Assembly (NCBI GenBank): GCA_900549975.1
Contig: URQK01000046.1
Span: 1 to 12,038, forward strand
DNA length: 12,038 nt
Direction of reading: 5' to 3'
DNA from: an uncultured Mollicutes bacterium
GTDB taxonomy: Bacteria; Bacillota_I; Bacilli_A; RFN20; CAG-826
Below are positions 1-7,940 of this stretch, piece after piece (positions within the stretch are counted from its first letter, which is position 1; each line of letters starts with the position of its first letter). Under the pieces are notes generated by a model. The model made no database searches. It was not told the DNA's origin and saw only the letters and a list, made by a program, of their open reading frames with translations. Position numbers and translations under genes: made by a program.

Positions 1-1
1 T

Positions 2-394
2 AATGAAGAAGTTAAATTAGATATAAAAGTGACTGATGATAGTGAATATGATGTAACTATTACATTAACTAAACCTGATGGAACAAGCGAAAAATCCACT
101 AGTAAAGATGAATTTGTTTATAAAGTTACGATTGGAGGAAAATACACGGTTAAAGTAGTTGTGGAAGATATTTATGGAAATAAAGAAACAATTATAAAAG
201 AATTTAATGTCTTATCTTCTAAAAATAATGATAACAATAACTCTTCTAATTTGGGATTAATTTTAGGAATTAGTGGTGCTATAGTTATTATTGCTGGAGG
301 AATTATAACTTTCACTTTATTAAAAAAGAAAAAAGTATCAAAAAATAACGAACTAGTGTCAAATGAAGATAATTTAGATGCTAAGAAGGAGTAG
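2..394 (+). CDS. C-terminal end of a membrane-anchored surface protein (partial, 5' end outside window)
   Basis: The frame is open to the left edge with no stop, so this is the tail of a longer gene. The GTG at 29 is an internal Val codon rather than a likely start. The visible 130 residues contain a beta-rich stretch (DVTITLTKPDG, then YTVKVVVEDIYGNK) of the kind seen in Ig-like or PKD-like extracellular modules. A Lys/Asn/Ser linker follows, then one hydrophobic segment of about 23 residues (LGLILGISGAIVIIAGG onward) and a KKKK stop-transfer tail. No LPXTG motif precedes the hydrophobic segment, so anchoring is probably by the membrane helix and not by sortase. It ends 1 base before the next gene's ATG and so probably shares its transcript. 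The catalytic or binding part, if any, lies outside the window and the function cannot be named. Confidence 0.8.
   Translation, partial: NEEVKLDIKVTDDSEYDVTITLTKPDGTSEKSTSKDEFVYKVTIGGKYTVKVVVEDIYGNKETIIKEFNVLSSKNNDNNNSSNLGLILGISGAIVIIAGGIITFTLLKKKKVSKNNELVSNEDNLDAKKE
386..391 (+). promoter_or_regulatory. Ribosome binding site deciding the start of the first lipoprotein
   Basis: AAGGAG lies inside the 3' end of the preceding gene, 4 bases before the ATG at 396. It favours the start at 396 over the in-frame ATG at 378. The 378 start would add six residues (MLRRSS) ahead of a standard lipoprotein signal peptide. Confidence 0.75.
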
Positions 395-395
395 T

Positions 396-2123
396 ATGAA
401 AAATATTAAGAAAGTATCTTTATTAGTGTTATTAGGAATGTTAGCAAGTTGTAATAATACAAATTCAACTTCTAATTCTACTAAAGCAAGTAATAATACA
501 CCAAGTACATCAAATAATACTTCGATTAATGATCCAGATAAAAAAGCACCAATATATGATGGAAATGATGTGTTAGTTTCAGAGATTGTTAAAGATAATT
601 ATGGACATCATATTAAAGTAAATGGCAAAGATTTCTTATTTATGGGTTCACAAATTCGTGTTGATGCGTTTATGAACTGCGATAAATTATCATATGATGA
701 AGTCGAATTACTATTTAAAGAAGCATCAAAACTTGGTGTAACCGTAGTGCAAATACCAATTGAATGGGCAAAACTAGAAATCGAACAAGACCAATTTGAT
801 TATACATTTTTATGGCATATGTTAACATTTGCTAATCGCTACAATTTAAAAATCGAATTACTATGGTTTGGTACAAATATGTGCGGAGATTCACACTCTT
901 ATACTATTCCAGATTATATTTTAAGAGATGGCAAAACTTATCCAAAATTTGATGCCTTAAGAACAGGTGAATATTGGAATTATTATGGCGTTATGTGGTT
1001 TTTAGATTTTGATAATGAGAATTTAATGAACCGTGAAAGTAACGCGATAACAAAAATGATGGATTATATTTATGATTTTGACTCTACCCATGAAGGTAAA
1101 AAACCTGTAATTGGTGTCCAAGTATTAAATGAACCAGATATTTTTGTAAGATTCCGTATTAGTCAACAAAATGTTTTATCAAGAGTTACAGGTATCAAAA
1201 TGACTAGTGAAGAAGGTTATGAAAAAATATGTAATTCCTTAGATAAGTTAGGTAAAGCTGTTAAAAATAGCAAATATAAAGTATATACACGTGTAAATTT
1301 TGCTAATTCAACAGGCGCAGATCAATTAAGTTCTGGAAATGGAATATATGATGGCAACAATGTTAAGAATGCTCCAGAATTTGTAACAAGAATTCATAAA
1401 TTAGAAGGTATTGATATTGTTGGGGATGATTCTTATAACTCAAGTGTTAAAAATATTAAAGGATTAGCATCGATGTTTGCTGCTAAAATCACTAATAATT
1501 TTGGCCATATCGCGGAAAATGATGGTAATTATTCTAATACTCCATCACTTATTTTAGCTGCAATGTCACAACACGCGGGTTATTCGATTTATGATTTAAT
1601 TACTTCGCCATTCTTTGTTAAAAATGGTTCTAGTAGCGTGGATCAAGGAGTTATGACTTTTAAAGAAAATTCTTTTAGTGAATTTAATTATAAAGCTCAT
1701 TATGAATCAACTAAAAATATTATTAATGGCTTAAAAAAAGTAAGTAGTGTGATTTATAATGTTAGTAATGAAGATTTTGCTTGCTTTAATATAAAGAGCG
1801 ATTATCCAAGTGAAAGCATATCACAAAATATTAACACCACTAATGCGAGTATAACATTTAATACTTCTAAGAGTGCGATTGGATATGCGATTGATACTGG
1901 TAACACAATTGATATTTATGTGACTAATGATAGTGAAGTAACATTAGGCAATATTAATATCAATGATATATCCATTGGTCACTATATCGATAATGAATTT
2001 AATAAAGTAGAAGAAGTTAGTAAAAATAATAAAATAACACTAAAAGCAAACATTTTATATCATATTACTTATAGTGGAACAACTAAATTAACTTCATCAA
2101 CATGGGATAATATCGGAGGTTAA
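396..2123 (+). CDS. Lipoprotein glycoside hydrolase, clan GH-A, GH35/GH42-like
   Basis: 575 residues. The N-terminus MKNIKKVSLLVLLGMLASC is a lipoprotein signal with lipobox LASC and Cys19, so the protein should be tethered on the outer face of the membrane. An Asn/Ser/Thr-rich linker runs to about residue 48. The main domain begins at HIKVNGKDFLFMG and has the pattern of short GH35/GH42-type beta-galactosidase-like (beta/alpha)8 barrels: LGVTVVQIPIEWAKLE, FDYTFLWHMLTFANRYNLKIELLWFG, and VIGVQVLNEPD with candidate acid/base Glu246. Glu374 in GHIAEND is the likely nucleophile, by position and by conservation in the downstream paralogue. The last 130 or so residues look like a beta-sandwich. 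Substrate is unknown; family members often act on beta-galactosides, but the neighbours hint at a ribose-containing glycoside. Sure of fold and location, unsure of specificity. Confidence 0.75.
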   Translation: MKNIKKVSLLVLLGMLASCNNTNSTSNSTKASNNTPSTSNNTSINDPDKKAPIYDGNDVLVSEIVKDNYGHHIKVNGKDFLFMGSQIRVDAFMNCDKLSYDEVELLFKEASKLGVTVVQIPIEWAKLEIEQDQFDYTFLWHMLTFANRYNLKIELLWFGTNMCGDSHSYTIPDYILRDGKTYPKFDALRTGEYWNYYGVMWFLDFDNENLMNRESNAITKMMDYIYDFDSTHEGKKPVIGVQVLNEPDIFVRFRISQQNVLSRVTGIKMTSEEGYEKICNSLDKLGKAVKNSKYKVYTRVNFANSTGADQLSSGNGIYDGNNVKNAPEFVTRIHKLEGIDIVGDDSYNSSVKNIKGLASMFAAKITNNFGHIAENDGNYSNTPSLILAAMSQHAGYSIYDLITSPFFVKNGSSSVDQGVMTFKENSFSEFNYKAHYESTKNIINGLKKVSSVIYNVSNEDFACFNIKSDYPSESISQNINTTNASITFNTSKSAIGYAIDTGNTIDIYVTNDSEVTLGNININDISIGHYIDNEFNKVEEVSKNNKITLKANILYHITYSGTTKLTSSTWDNIGG

Positions 2124-2127
2124 AGTT

Positions 2128-3795
2128 ATGAAAAATATAAAATATTTAATTTTACCTTTAATGCTTCTTAGCATATGTAGTTGTGATACAGGTAGTAATA
2201 CAAGTAATAATACTAATAAAAATAACAATATTATTGATAACAAAGATAATTTTGTAGCGCCTTACAAACAAAAAATGTCAGAAAGTGGCAAAGCAATATT
2301 AGTAAACCGCGATGATGTACCACAAATTATCATTTCATCATTATTACGCACTGACTTATTTATAAATGCTGATTTTAAAAAAGCAAGCGAAATGGAAGAT
2401 TACTTTGCTATTGCTAAAGAAACAAATATGAATACGATTGAACTTTCTATTATGTGGAGTCAAATCGAAAAAAGTTATGATAATTATGATTTTAGCGATT
2501 TAAAGTATTATTTAGATTTTGCTAAAAAATATGATTTAAAATTAAATTTAGAATGGTATGGTAGTTTTGTTGATGGGGAAACTCATATGGTGAATGTACC
2601 AAGTTATATTAATGATTCATCAACTTATCCAGTTATTCAAGATATGTTTGATTTTGCTAATTTTGGAAGATGTAAAATTTTAGATTGGTCCAATAATAAT
2701 TTGCTTAATCGTGAAAGTAAAGCAATTTATGAGATGATGAATTATATTTATGATTGGAATAATGAAAATGATAATTATGATCCAGTTATAATGGTTCAAA
2801 TTGGTCAAGGTGTTGATCGTTTCCAACGTTGGAGAGTTAAAGCTTATGATGTTAAAGATAGTTCTGGAGAAGCTTTAACTAGTGATTATGCTTGGTCGTT
2901 AGCGAAAACTTATTTAAATGAAGTAGGGAAAGGCGTTAAATATTCTAAATATAAGGCCTTAACTCGTGCAGAATTTTGTGAACAAAATGCGGTCGTTAAT
3001 TATGTTCGTGATATTAAAGATTTAGAATATATCGATATTGTGAGTCCAACATATTTACATGAAATTGCTTCAACTAAAAATGGTATTAAATCATTTAATG
3101 ATGAGTATAAAGAAATGTATTTAATGAATTCAGAAAACTGGGCTTCTGATATTAACCATAAACAAACACTAGCGACATTTGCCATGGGCGCAAGTGGATA
3201 TGTATCTTATCAACTTTCTTGTCCGTTATATTATCCAGAATCCCCTAATGGAGCCTTATATAAAAGATTAAATGAAGCAGGCACATCATTAAATGAAAAA
3301 TTCATTGAAAATAATAATCGTGCGACTGATACAAAAAGTATTAATAAAGCATTGTTAGATGCTTATATTGGTGTTGCTAATGCTCCAAGAAGTAGATTTG
3401 CTAGTTTTGGTCTAAATAATTTATTAAATAACAAGACAGGCGAAGAAAGAATTCAAAAAGTTTATTTAAATAATGGATCAATGTTTAACTATTCTAATCC
3501 CAATGATGCATTAGGATTTGCAATTAGCGACGGCAATTATGTTTATGCCTATTCTTCAAAAGATGCAACTTTAGATATTGCAAATTGTACCATTACAATT
3601 GCCCAAAGTGGTTCGTTTGATAAATTTGGAGATTGGAATTCCACTAAAGTTATATCACTTGAAAATAATTCAAGACTAAATATGGAAAGTAACATTATTT
3701 ATCGAATTAGAATTGCAAGTTTTAATGAATTACCAAGCGCTTCAACATTAAAAGAAAATGGCTATCTCTCTACTTTAGATAGTATTAGAGGTTAA
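2128..3795 (+). CDS. Lipoprotein paralogue of the GH-A hydrolase, apparently lacking the acid/base Glu
   Basis: 555 residues starting at the ATG at 2128, 8 bases after GGAGG and 4 bases after the previous stop, so it is co-transcribed. The signal peptide MKNIKYLILPLMLLSICSC has the lipid Cys at 19, followed by an Asn-rich linker. It aligns with the upstream lipoprotein through the barrel: IELSIMWSQIEKSYDNYDF, LKLNLEWYG, NNLLNRESKAI, YIYDW, VIMVQ and SKYKALTR match equivalent blocks there. At the acid/base site VQVLNEPD is replaced by VQIGQGVD (residues 223-230), so Glu becomes Gly228. The nucleophile-position Glu336 (MNSENWAS) is kept. It may be a glycan-binding pseudoenzyme, a partner of the first lipoprotein, or an enzyme with a different proton donor. 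The reading frame is intact, so this is not a decayed gene. Confidence 0.72.
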   Translation: MKNIKYLILPLMLLSICSCDTGSNTSNNTNKNNNIIDNKDNFVAPYKQKMSESGKAILVNRDDVPQIIISSLLRTDLFINADFKKASEMEDYFAIAKETNMNTIELSIMWSQIEKSYDNYDFSDLKYYLDFAKKYDLKLNLEWYGSFVDGETHMVNVPSYINDSSTYPVIQDMFDFANFGRCKILDWSNNNLLNRESKAIYEMMNYIYDWNNENDNYDPVIMVQIGQGVDRFQRWRVKAYDVKDSSGEALTSDYAWSLAKTYLNEVGKGVKYSKYKALTRAEFCEQNAVVNYVRDIKDLEYIDIVSPTYLHEIASTKNGIKSFNDEYKEMYLMNSENWASDINHKQTLATFAMGASGYVSYQLSCPLYYPESPNGALYKRLNEAGTSLNEKFIENNNRATDTKSINKALLDAYIGVANAPRSRFASFGLNNLLNNKTGEERIQKVYLNNGSMFNYSNPNDALGFAISDGNYVYAYSSKDATLDIANCTITIAQSGSFDKFGDWNSTKVISLENNSRLNMESNIIYRIRIASFNELPSASTLKENGYLSTLDSIRG

Positions 3796-3849
3796 TAAAC
3801 TCTTATTAATCAAAATAATTATCAAAAATGAAAATGTGTAGGTGAAAGT

Positions 3850-5613
3850 ATGTATGCATGTAATGTAAAATCATTTATCTATTATGAACATCATCCTAAT
3901 GATTATGTAATGGAACATACTCATAATTGTTATGAATGTGTCTTTTATCTTGGTGGTAAAGGCATGATAACTGCGGATAATGATTTAGAAGAATATGATG
4001 GACCAACAATTACTATTGTACGTCCGGGTATTAAACACGATGAAACAACAAAAGAGTTTTCGAGGTTATTTATTGTTCTTTTTGAATTTAAAAAAGATGA
4101 ATTATTTAAATCATTTACCAAATTAAAGTTAGATAAAGAAGTGGAAGAAGTTTTTCTAAATTTATTTTCAAAAATGCAAGAAGAAGAAAAAAATAAAAAA
4201 GCTTTTTATCGTAATATGATTAGTTCATATTTTAGTTTAGTTTTATGTCATTTACTTAGAAAAGTATATAAAACCGATAATAAAGCATCGTATAACGAAG
4301 AATTAGTAAATAGAACGAAAAACTATATTAAAGAAAACTATAATCAAAAGATTGATTTTGAGCAAATTGCTTCTTCATTTGGCTATAGTTATCATCGTTT
4401 CCGCCATATATTTCAAAAAGAAACAAATACGTCAATTAATCAGTATTTACTAAATTGCAAATTATATGCCGCTAAACAAATGCTAATTTCTACCGATATG
4501 CAAATTAAAGAAATTGCTATTAATTGTGGCTTTGAAAATAATATTCATTTTAATAATTTTTTCAAAAGTCGCATGAATATAACCCCACTTCAATTCCGTA
4601 ATGCTTCAAATATGCAAACGGATGTCGGAGTATTTAAAATTAAAAGTGAGGATGAAAAAAAAGTGAATAAAAAATTACTTATTATTGATACCGATATTGG
4701 TGGAGATTGTGATGATGCTGGTGCTTTAGCGCTTGCTAATATATTTAAAAATGAAGGATTAATTGATTTGTTGGGAATAACATTTACAACTTCCGCTCCA
4801 TATGGACCAGCCTCAATATCGGCGATTAATCGATTTTATGGAAATGATGATATTGAAATAGCATCAACAAGTCGAAAACATTTTTGTGATATTAATGTTA
4901 ATCCTTTCCAAAAAGAATTGGCTTTATCTTTCCCTAATAAATATTATGATGAACGTACAAAACAGCTTAAACCTTGTGACGATGCCATTAAATTATTAAG
5001 AAGGAAACTTGCTAATGCGACATATAAATCAGTTACATTTGTATGTATTGGACAATTAAATAATGTATCCGATTTATTAGATTCTAGCGCAGATGAATAT
5101 TCTTTGCTTAATGGCGTTGAATTAGTTAAAAATAAAGTAAAAGAATTTGTTATTATGGGCGGATTATTTAAAACTAAAGATGATGATATTGATTTTGATG
5201 CCGAATATAATATTATCACTGATATCAAATCTGCACGAAATTTTATCAAAAAAGTACCAACTAAAGTTACTTTCTTAGATTATAAAGTAGGATATAAAAT
5301 CAAAACTGGGGCAACATTATTAAAAGAAAATAATTCGGATAATCCAGTTACTGTTGCTTATCAAATATTCCAAAATGCGCCACGCGAATCTTGGGATCTG
5401 TTAACAACATGGTTTGCAATTTTTGGCGAAGATGATATGTTTGAAATATCAGAAGAAGGAACGATAAACATTGATGAAAAAGGAGTTACTACATTTGACA
5501 ATTACCATAAATCTAATCATTATTATTTAACGATTGGAGAAAATATAAATGAAATTATAAACAAAATCGATCAAACGTTATTAGGAGGAATTTATGAAAA
5601 ACAAAACAATTAA
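3850..5613 (+). CDS. AraC-family regulator fused to an inosine-uridine-type nucleoside hydrolase
   Basis: 587 residues in one uninterrupted frame; ATG at 3850 follows a weak AGGTGA. Residues 1 to about 130 form an AraC-type cupin sensor (MEHTHNCYECVFYLGGKG; VRPGIKH). Residues 150-250 are the double helix-turn-helix domain (IDFEQIASSFGYSYHRF; IKEIAINCGFENNIHF; ITPLQFRN). A short linker leads to a full-length nucleoside hydrolase domain at about 274-580. It has the Asp-rich calcium/ribose motif DTDIGGDCDDAGALALA (Asp280, 282, 286, 288, 289), VIMGG, AEYNIITD (Glu452, Asn454, Asp458), SWDLLTTWFAIFG, and a C-terminal FDNYHKSNHYYL with a candidate ligand Asp550. The family hydrolyses N-ribosidic bonds to ribose and base. 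Cytoplasmic; probably binds DNA to control this locus. The importer and ribokinase downstream fit ribose release. Substrate is inferred. Confidence 0.85.
   Translation: MYACNVKSFIYYEHHPNDYVMEHTHNCYECVFYLGGKGMITADNDLEEYDGPTITIVRPGIKHDETTKEFSRLFIVLFEFKKDELFKSFTKLKLDKEVEEVFLNLFSKMQEEEKNKKAFYRNMISSYFSLVLCHLLRKVYKTDNKASYNEELVNRTKNYIKENYNQKIDFEQIASSFGYSYHRFRHIFQKETNTSINQYLLNCKLYAAKQMLISTDMQIKEIAINCGFENNIHFNNFFKSRMNITPLQFRNASNMQTDVGVFKIKSEDEKKVNKKLLIIDTDIGGDCDDAGALALANIFKNEGLIDLLGITFTTSAPYGPASISAINRFYGNDDIEIASTSRKHFCDINVNPFQKELALSFPNKYYDERTKQLKPCDDAIKLLRRKLANATYKSVTFVCIGQLNNVSDLLDSSADEYSLLNGVELVKNKVKEFVIMGGLFKTKDDDIDFDAEYNIITDIKSARNFIKKVPTKVTFLDYKVGYKIKTGATLLKENNSDNPVTVAYQIFQNAPRESWDLLTTWFAIFGEDDMFEISEEGTINIDEKGVTTFDNYHKSNHYYLTIGENINEIINKIDQTLLGGIYEKQNN
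4646..4665 (+). promoter_or_regulatory. Possible internal translation start giving a stand-alone nucleoside hydrolase
   Basis: In the linker of the fusion gene, GTGAGG (4646-4651) sits 11 bases before an in-frame GTG (4663-4665). A product starting there would read VNKKLLIIDTDIGG (Val as fMet), which is just where free-standing nucleoside hydrolases begin. This is only a candidate: the GTG is a weak start and the Shine-Dalgarno match is partial. Confidence 0.3.
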
Positions 5614-6967
5614 ATCTTTGGTCTTAGGTGCTGTGTCTTTAATCGCATTAGTGAGTTGTGGTAAAACTACTAAACGTGATCACTTAATTTTCTATGTATG
5701 GGGTGATAACACCGAATTAGCCTCATATGAAAAAATTGCTCGAGATTATGAAGCGGAAACTGGCATAAAAGTAGAAGTGCAATTAGCAACTGGAAATTAT
5801 TATGAAAATCTTAATATTTCTTTTAGTTCAAAAGATCAAGCACCAGATATTTTCTTTACTGAATCAGGGGAGTTTTTATCACATTTAGCTAGTAATAAAA
5901 TCATGAACCTTGAACCTTACATTCAAAGCGGAGCATTAGATATTAAAACAAGTTCAAATAGTGATGGAAAGATTGAACTTTGGGATGTTAATAGTGCTTA
6001 TCAATATGATGGTGAAAATGTTGGTAAAGGTGATCACTATGCATTAATCAAAGACTGGTCTCCTGACTTTGTAATGTGGTATAACAAATCACATATTGAT
6101 GAATATAACAAAGAAAACAATCTTAAAAAAGGCGATGCGGGATATATGGAATATCCTAGCCAAGATGTACCAATGACTTGGGATGAATTCTTAGATATGT
6201 CATATAAACTTCGTAAAGAAAATCGTTATGGCACAATGTTAGACCGTGTTCCTTATAAGCATTTAATGGAATGGATTCAAATGACTGGTTCATCAACTTG
6301 GATTGATAATAAATATTTTAATAACGAAGATCCAAATGTTTATAAAGCATTCCAATTCTTTAGTGATTTACAAATTGGCGAGAAAGCTAGTGCACCAATT
6401 ATTGGACCAACAGGAGTTGGAAGTGGTGAGGCTTTCGCTAATGGAAATATTAGTTTTGCCTTCTTTGGTAACTGGGCTTATTCAACATATAGTTGGGATA
6501 ATGCAGGATTTGAAATTGGTTATTGTCCTTCACCAGTTCCAGCGCATACAGATGGTAGTGCGATAACAAGTGCGGATGCTTATGCTGGAAGTTGTGGTAT
6601 GATTTCTTTAGCAGTTTATAAAGATACTACTTTACCAGATGAAGCAATATCTTTCTTAAATTACTACATGACTAAAGGTAATGAATACATGGCTTCTAAA
6701 GGATTTAATATTCCAGGAAATAAGTTGGTTGCTAATAGCGATACATATAAAAATCCAGAAAATGCCGAATTAGCGGAAATCAATCAATATTTCTTAAATG
6801 TCGCTAATAATTACACGCACCCAATTGTTTATAACAATTCAATCGGTCAAGATACATTTGAAAGTATTTTAGGTAAACATATTTCGGATTATTTATCTAA
6901 CCCAAAAGGAACTACTTTACAAGCAGTATTAGATAAAATCGCCACGGATGTACGTCGCGAAATCTAA
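5594..6967 (+). CDS. Sugar ABC transporter substrate-binding lipoprotein (family 1, CUT1 type)
   Basis: 457 residues. The ATG at 5594 follows a strong AGGAGG (5583-5588) and overlaps the end of the hydrolase gene by 20 bases, pointing to translational coupling. The signal peptide MKNKTIKSLVLGAVSLIALVSC has lipobox LVSC with Cys22. The mature part is a MalE-like two-lobed binding protein: LIFYVWGDNTELASYEKIARD, VEVQLATGNYYENL, APDIFFTESGEFLSHLAS, MTWDEFLDMSYKLRKEN, ISFAFFGNWAYSTY, and GSCGMISLAVYKD followed by EAISFLNYYMTKGNEYM. It captures the imported ligand outside the membrane and delivers it to the two permeases that follow. CUT1 binding proteins mostly take oligosaccharides or glycosides; the ligand cannot be read from sequence, and a nucleoside- or ribose-containing molecule is an inference from the neighbours. 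Confidence 0.88.
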   Translation: MKNKTIKSLVLGAVSLIALVSCGKTTKRDHLIFYVWGDNTELASYEKIARDYEAETGIKVEVQLATGNYYENLNISFSSKDQAPDIFFTESGEFLSHLASNKIMNLEPYIQSGALDIKTSSNSDGKIELWDVNSAYQYDGENVGKGDHYALIKDWSPDFVMWYNKSHIDEYNKENNLKKGDAGYMEYPSQDVPMTWDEFLDMSYKLRKENRYGTMLDRVPYKHLMEWIQMTGSSTWIDNKYFNNEDPNVYKAFQFFSDLQIGEKASAPIIGPTGVGSGEAFANGNISFAFFGNWAYSTYSWDNAGFEIGYCPSPVPAHTDGSAITSADAYAGSCGMISLAVYKDTTLPDEAISFLNYYMTKGNEYMASKGFNIPGNKLVANSDTYKNPENAELAEINQYFLNVANNYTHPIVYNNSIGQDTFESILGKHISDYLSNPKGTTLQAVLDKIATDVRREI

Positions 6968-6977
6968 TGGTGATACA

Positions 6978-7940
6978 ATGAAACAAGTATCACGCTCAGA
7001 AAGGAGTAATCGAAGGCATTTCTTTGCCTATATTAGTCCATGGCTAATTGGGTTTACGGCTTTTACTATTGTGCCGTTATTTATGTCTTTGCTATATAGT
7101 CTTACAGACGTAAAAATGGCAACGGTTAATTCTTCTCCTTTGAATTTTATTGGATTTCAAAATTATGTTTATATATTTACTGAAGATAAAGACTTCCAAC
7201 AAGCGATATTAAACACTTTTATTTATGCGTTTGTTAAAGTAGGATTTATCGTTATTTTATCAGTATTATTAGCGTTACTACTTAATGCGAATATTATTGG
7301 TAAAAAAGTATTTCGTGTATTAATTTATTTACCCGCAGTTATTCCTGTAGTAAGTGTTTCTTTACTTTGGAAATTAATATTTACGGGTGGTGAGTTTAAT
7401 GTCGCTAATTATTTCTTATCGTATTTAGGTTTAGCGCCGGTTAATTTCTTTGGTAATGGCGTTAGTGCGATGGGAACGATTATATTCGTTGGTATTTGGT
7501 CAGGACTAGGACCAACTATGCTTATCGTTTTAGCGGCTATTCAAGGCGTATCAAGTGAATTACTTGAGGCGTCAGAATTAGATGGGGCAAATGGATTCCA
7601 ACGCTTAATGCATATTATTATTCCTTGTATTTCAAAAGCCTTAGTGTTTGTTATATTAACTTCTTTGATATCGTCACTTCAAGCATATGCCGAAGTTAAA
7701 TTATTAACCGAAGGCGGACCAGGAAACTCAACGATGACTATGTCTTTATTAATTGTTAGTAATGCTTTTAAAACATTAGGCAAAAAGACTCTTGGTTATG
7801 CTTGTGCACAAGGTTGGGTCGTATTCTTACTTACATTTGGCTTTGCATTAATTTATGTTATTTTATCAACAAAAGAAAATCGAACTAAGAAAGTTAAGGT
7901 GAAAACTAATGAGAAACAAAAAAAACGATACACTTACTAA
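6978..7940 (+). CDS. ABC transporter permease, MalF/UgpA type
   Basis: 320 residues from the ATG at 6978, which has GGTGA just upstream and lies 10 bases after the binding-protein stop. An in-frame ATG at 6948 would add ten residues and overlap that gene but has no clear ribosome site. The first of several hydrophobic segments is FFAYISPWLIGFTAFTIVPL. The cytoplasmic EAA loop that docks the ATPase is clear: LLEASELDGANGFQRLMHI, followed by IIPCISKAL. The early segment with SLTDV and the NFIGFQNY motif are usual in CUT1 inner-membrane subunits. It pairs with the next gene as a heterodimeric channel for the binding protein just upstream. Confidence 0.88.
   Translation: MKQVSRSERSNRRHFFAYISPWLIGFTAFTIVPLFMSLLYSLTDVKMATVNSSPLNFIGFQNYVYIFTEDKDFQQAILNTFIYAFVKVGFIVILSVLLALLLNANIIGKKVFRVLIYLPAVIPVVSVSLLWKLIFTGGEFNVANYFLSYLGLAPVNFFGNGVSAMGTIIFVGIWSGLGPTMLIVLAAIQGVSSELLEASELDGANGFQRLMHIIIPCISKALVFVILTSLISSLQAYAEVKLLTEGGPGNSTMTMSLLIVSNAFKTLGKKTLGYACAQGWVVFLLTFGFALIYVILSTKENRTKKVKVKTNEKQKKRYTY

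Noticed and set aside
29..394. Complete small gene starting at GTG 29
   Set aside because: The frame remains open to the window edge and there is no ribosome site before 29, so this is the tail of a larger gene.
378..2123. Lipoprotein start at ATG 378
   Set aside because: The AAGGAG at 386-391 and the signal peptide both fit the ATG at 396; 378 lies inside the previous gene and would put MLRRSS before the signal.
4600..4670. AraC-hydrolase fusion as a sequencing artefact (lost stop codon or frameshift)
   Set aside because: Both domains are in the same frame, the linker has ordinary composition, and each domain is complete. Raw reads would be needed for full proof.
4944..5249. Antisense frames inside the lipoprotein, hydrolase and permease genes (3000-3185, 4944-5249, 8295-8507)
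   Set aside because: They lie inside well-supported genes, lack ribosome sites and encode no recognisable domain.
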